A stretch of 6,814 bases of DNA, taken from assembly GCA_002367235.1 (NCBI GenBank), contig DFBC01000108.1, positions 1 to 6,814 of the forward strand, written 5' to 3'. The notes below the pieces were generated by a model. That model made no database searches. It was not told the DNA's origin and worked only from the letters and a program-made list of their open reading frames with translations. The DNA is from Cellvibrionales bacterium UBA3090 (GTDB lineage Bacteria; Pseudomonadota; Gammaproteobacteria; Pseudomonadales; Porticoccaceae). Position 1 is the first letter of the stretch; each line of letters starts with the position of its first letter. Of this stretch, positions 5,972-6,814 are shown in pieces. The position numbers and the translations under genes were made by a program.

Positions 5972-5996
5972 ATAGTCGACTATAAAGGTCAACTAT
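5972..5996 (-). promoter_or_regulatory. Type 1 IscR-like binding site upstream of grxD
   Basis: Read on +, the 25 bp are ATAGTCGACT ATAAAG GTCAACTAT. The E. coli type 1 IscR consensus is ATASYYGACT RWWWYA GTCRRSTAT. Every position fits except 15 and 16, giving 23 of 25. On the reverse strand it reads ATAGTTGACC... with the outer arms intact. The flanking bases extend the dyad to 10-bp arms (5971-5980 and 5988-5997) with one mismatch. It lies 27 nt upstream of the grxD start, so any grxD promoter must overlap or abut it, as expected of an operator. Type 1 sites are bound by [2Fe-2S]-IscR. Repression of grxD when clusters are plentiful is the natural inference. The matching was done by eye. Confidence 0.72.
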
Positions 5997-6093
5997 TTTA
6001 CTCCTTTAAGTGCTTCTCTAAAACCGTTTAACCAAAAAAATCTACGCTCTTTAAACATTGGACAACACAGGCATCTGATTTCTCTCAAATGCA

Positions 6094-6112
6094 AATGAGA
6101 ATGGTTTGCATT
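6094..6112 (+). promoter_or_regulatory. Fur box upstream of the porin-like gene
   Basis: The 19 bp AATGAGAATGGTTTGCATT match the Fur consensus written as AATGATAAT-N-ATTATCATT at 14 of 18 defined positions. The core fits the 7-1-7 heptamer repeat at 11 of 14. It is the centre of a larger perfect-armed palindrome: AATGCAAATG (6088-6097) and CATTTGCATT (6109-6118) around an 11-nt spacer. It covers the predicted -35 of the downstream promoter, the classic placement for iron-dependent repression. The match is by eye, and another dyad-binding regulator could use the outer arms. Confidence 0.68.
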
Positions 6113-6134
6113 TGCATTAAGAGTTCCCTATAGT
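6106..6134 (+). promoter_or_regulatory. Sigma-70 promoter of the porin-like gene
   Basis: TTGCAT (6106-6111) and TATAGT (6129-6134) are separated by exactly 17 nt; the -10 matches TATAAT at 5 of 6, while the -35 is weak. Transcription would start near 6141, leaving a leader of about 36 nt that includes the GGGGA ribosome site. The -35 lies inside the Fur-like box. Confidence 0.6.
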
Positions 6135-6176
6135 ACTGCCCCATCACTAGCCACCTTAATTTACGGGGATAAAAAA

Positions 6177-6814
6177 ATGCACAAGAAGCTGCTGGCCGCT
6201 GTTGTCGGCCTCAATGTTGCTGCCGCTGCTCAAGCCGCGCCAAGTCTGGAAGAAATGTGGGATTTAGTTCAGAAACAGCAAGCTGAAATAACTCAGCTCA
6301 AATCTCAGCTTAAAGATACCGAACAACGCGTCTCTGAAACGGAAGTTAAAACAGAAGCTACTTTTGCCGCTGTTGAAGAAGTGACAGCTGGCCCCGTTGC
6401 AAAACTGGCCGACTGGGCAGACAAAACCACAATTGGCGGGTATGGGGAGATGCATTACAACAACCTGACCTCCGACGACTCGTCCAAATCAAAAGACGAG
6501 TTTGACCTTCACCGGTTTGTCGTGTTCTTCGGTCATCAATTTAACGAAGACCTGCGCTTCTTCTCTGAGCTAGAAGTGGAACACAATGTTGCCGGAGAGG
6601 GAAAAAATGGTGAAGTAGAAGTAGAGCAAGCCTTTATCGAATGGGATTATGCCGAAAACCACCGCGCCAAAGCGGGTGTCTTCCTGATGCCAGTGGGGAT
6701 CATCAACGAAACTCACGAGCCCGAAACCTTTTATGGTGTAGAACGTAATCCGGTTGAGAAAAACATTATTCCTGCGACTTGGTGGGAAGGTGGTGCAATG
6801 TTCAGTGGAGAAAT
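6177..6814 (+). CDS. Outer-membrane porin-like protein, OprO/OprP-like (3' end beyond window)
   Basis: The frame from ATG 6177 stays open to the window end, showing 212 complete codons of a longer gene. A Sec signal peptide is clear: MHKK, a hydrophobic Leu/Ala/Val core, then AQA with cleavage predicted after Ala20. The mature part starts with a short coiled coil rich in Gln, Glu and Leu (about 24-70). Barrel-like strands follow from about 84: TTIGGYGEMHYNN, FDLHRFVVFFGHQF, LRFFSELEVEH, VEQAFIEWDY and KAGVFLMPVGIINETHEPETFYGVERN. This coiled-coil-plus-barrel layout and the alternating aromatic strands recall trimeric phosphate-selective (OprO/P) porins and related uncharacterised porins. The substrate cannot be told from the fragment. 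GGGGA (6165-6169) precedes the ATG by 7 nt. A Fur-like box over its promoter suggests induction by iron limitation. It is divergent from grxD. Confidence 0.82.
   Translation, partial: MHKKLLAAVVGLNVAAAAQAAPSLEEMWDLVQKQQAEITQLKSQLKDTEQRVSETEVKTEATFAAVEEVTAGPVAKLADWADKTTIGGYGEMHYNNLTSDDSSKSKDEFDLHRFVVFFGHQFNEDLRFFSELEVEHNVAGEGKNGEVEVEQAFIEWDYAENHRAKAGVFLMPVGIINETHEPETFYGVERNPVEKNIIPATWWEGGAMFSGE

Noticed and set aside
5964..5992. TTGACC-N17-TTTATT on the reverse strand as the grxD promoter.
   Set aside because: The hexamers and spacing look good, but transcription would begin on top of the AGAGG ribosome site, leaving no room for it. TTGAC is also part of the IscR consensus itself. Other -10-like hexamers (TATTAT, TATAGT) inside the box lack a decent -35, so the promoter is left unassigned.
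5945..5992. A 16-residue N-terminal extension of GrxD from the upstream ATG at 5992.
   Set aside because: It has no family counterpart, it is encoded by the IscR-like dyad, and the downstream ATG has a proper ribosome site.
4800..6140. The 12-mer TATAGTACTGCC occurs at 4800-4811 and again at 6129-6140.
   Set aside because: About one such 12-mer repeat is expected by chance in a window of this size, and the contexts (terminator flank, promoter -10) differ.

Overview
The window looks like chromosomal DNA of a marine-type gammaproteobacterium, with moderate GC and dense housekeeping genes. The proteins most resemble those of Pseudomonas and Cellvibrionales/Spongiibacteraceae-like bacteria. This placement is inferred from remembered family sequences and gene order; no database search was run.

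Layout, left to right. (1) The 3' half of pyrC (class II dihydroorotase) runs off the left edge and is followed almost without a gap by rnt (RNase T), both on +. (2) Converging on them is a small adrenodoxin/FdVI-type [2Fe-2S] ferredoxin on -. (3) A 593-bp gene-free stretch separates the ferredoxin from maeB. (4) maeB (+) is a full-length 762-residue malic enzyme fused to a phosphotransacetylase-like domain. (5) On -, reading leftward from the right, come grxD (monothiol CGFS glutaredoxin), a typical 2-Cys peroxiredoxin and slyX. Two strong hairpin terminators punctuate this part: one shared by the converging maeB and slyX, and one between the peroxiredoxin and slyX. (6) Divergent from grxD, on +, starts an outer-membrane porin-like gene (signal peptide, coiled coil, OprO/P-like barrel) that runs off the right edge.

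The most informative part is the 232-bp grxD/porin intergenic region. It appears to hold two iron-linked control sites. A 25-bp sequence matching the type 1 (Fe-S-loaded) IscR consensus at 23 of 25 positions lies just upstream of grxD. A Fur-box-like palindrome embedded in the -35 region of a good sigma-70 promoter lies upstream of the porin. Together with the Fe-S trafficking glutaredoxin, the peroxiredoxin and the [2Fe-2S] ferredoxin, this gives the locus an iron/redox character. As I recall it, Pseudomonas has pyrC-rnt-prx-bfd-bfrB-...-grxD; here the same backbone seems to carry ferredoxin, maeB and slyX in place of the bacterioferritin pair. I see no mobile element, CRISPR array, tRNA or rRNA, and no clearly new multi-gene system.

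Three starts are placed inside longer open frames, on the evidence of Shine-Dalgarno sites and family alignment: rnt at 507, slyX at a GTG at 4726, and grxD at 5944.
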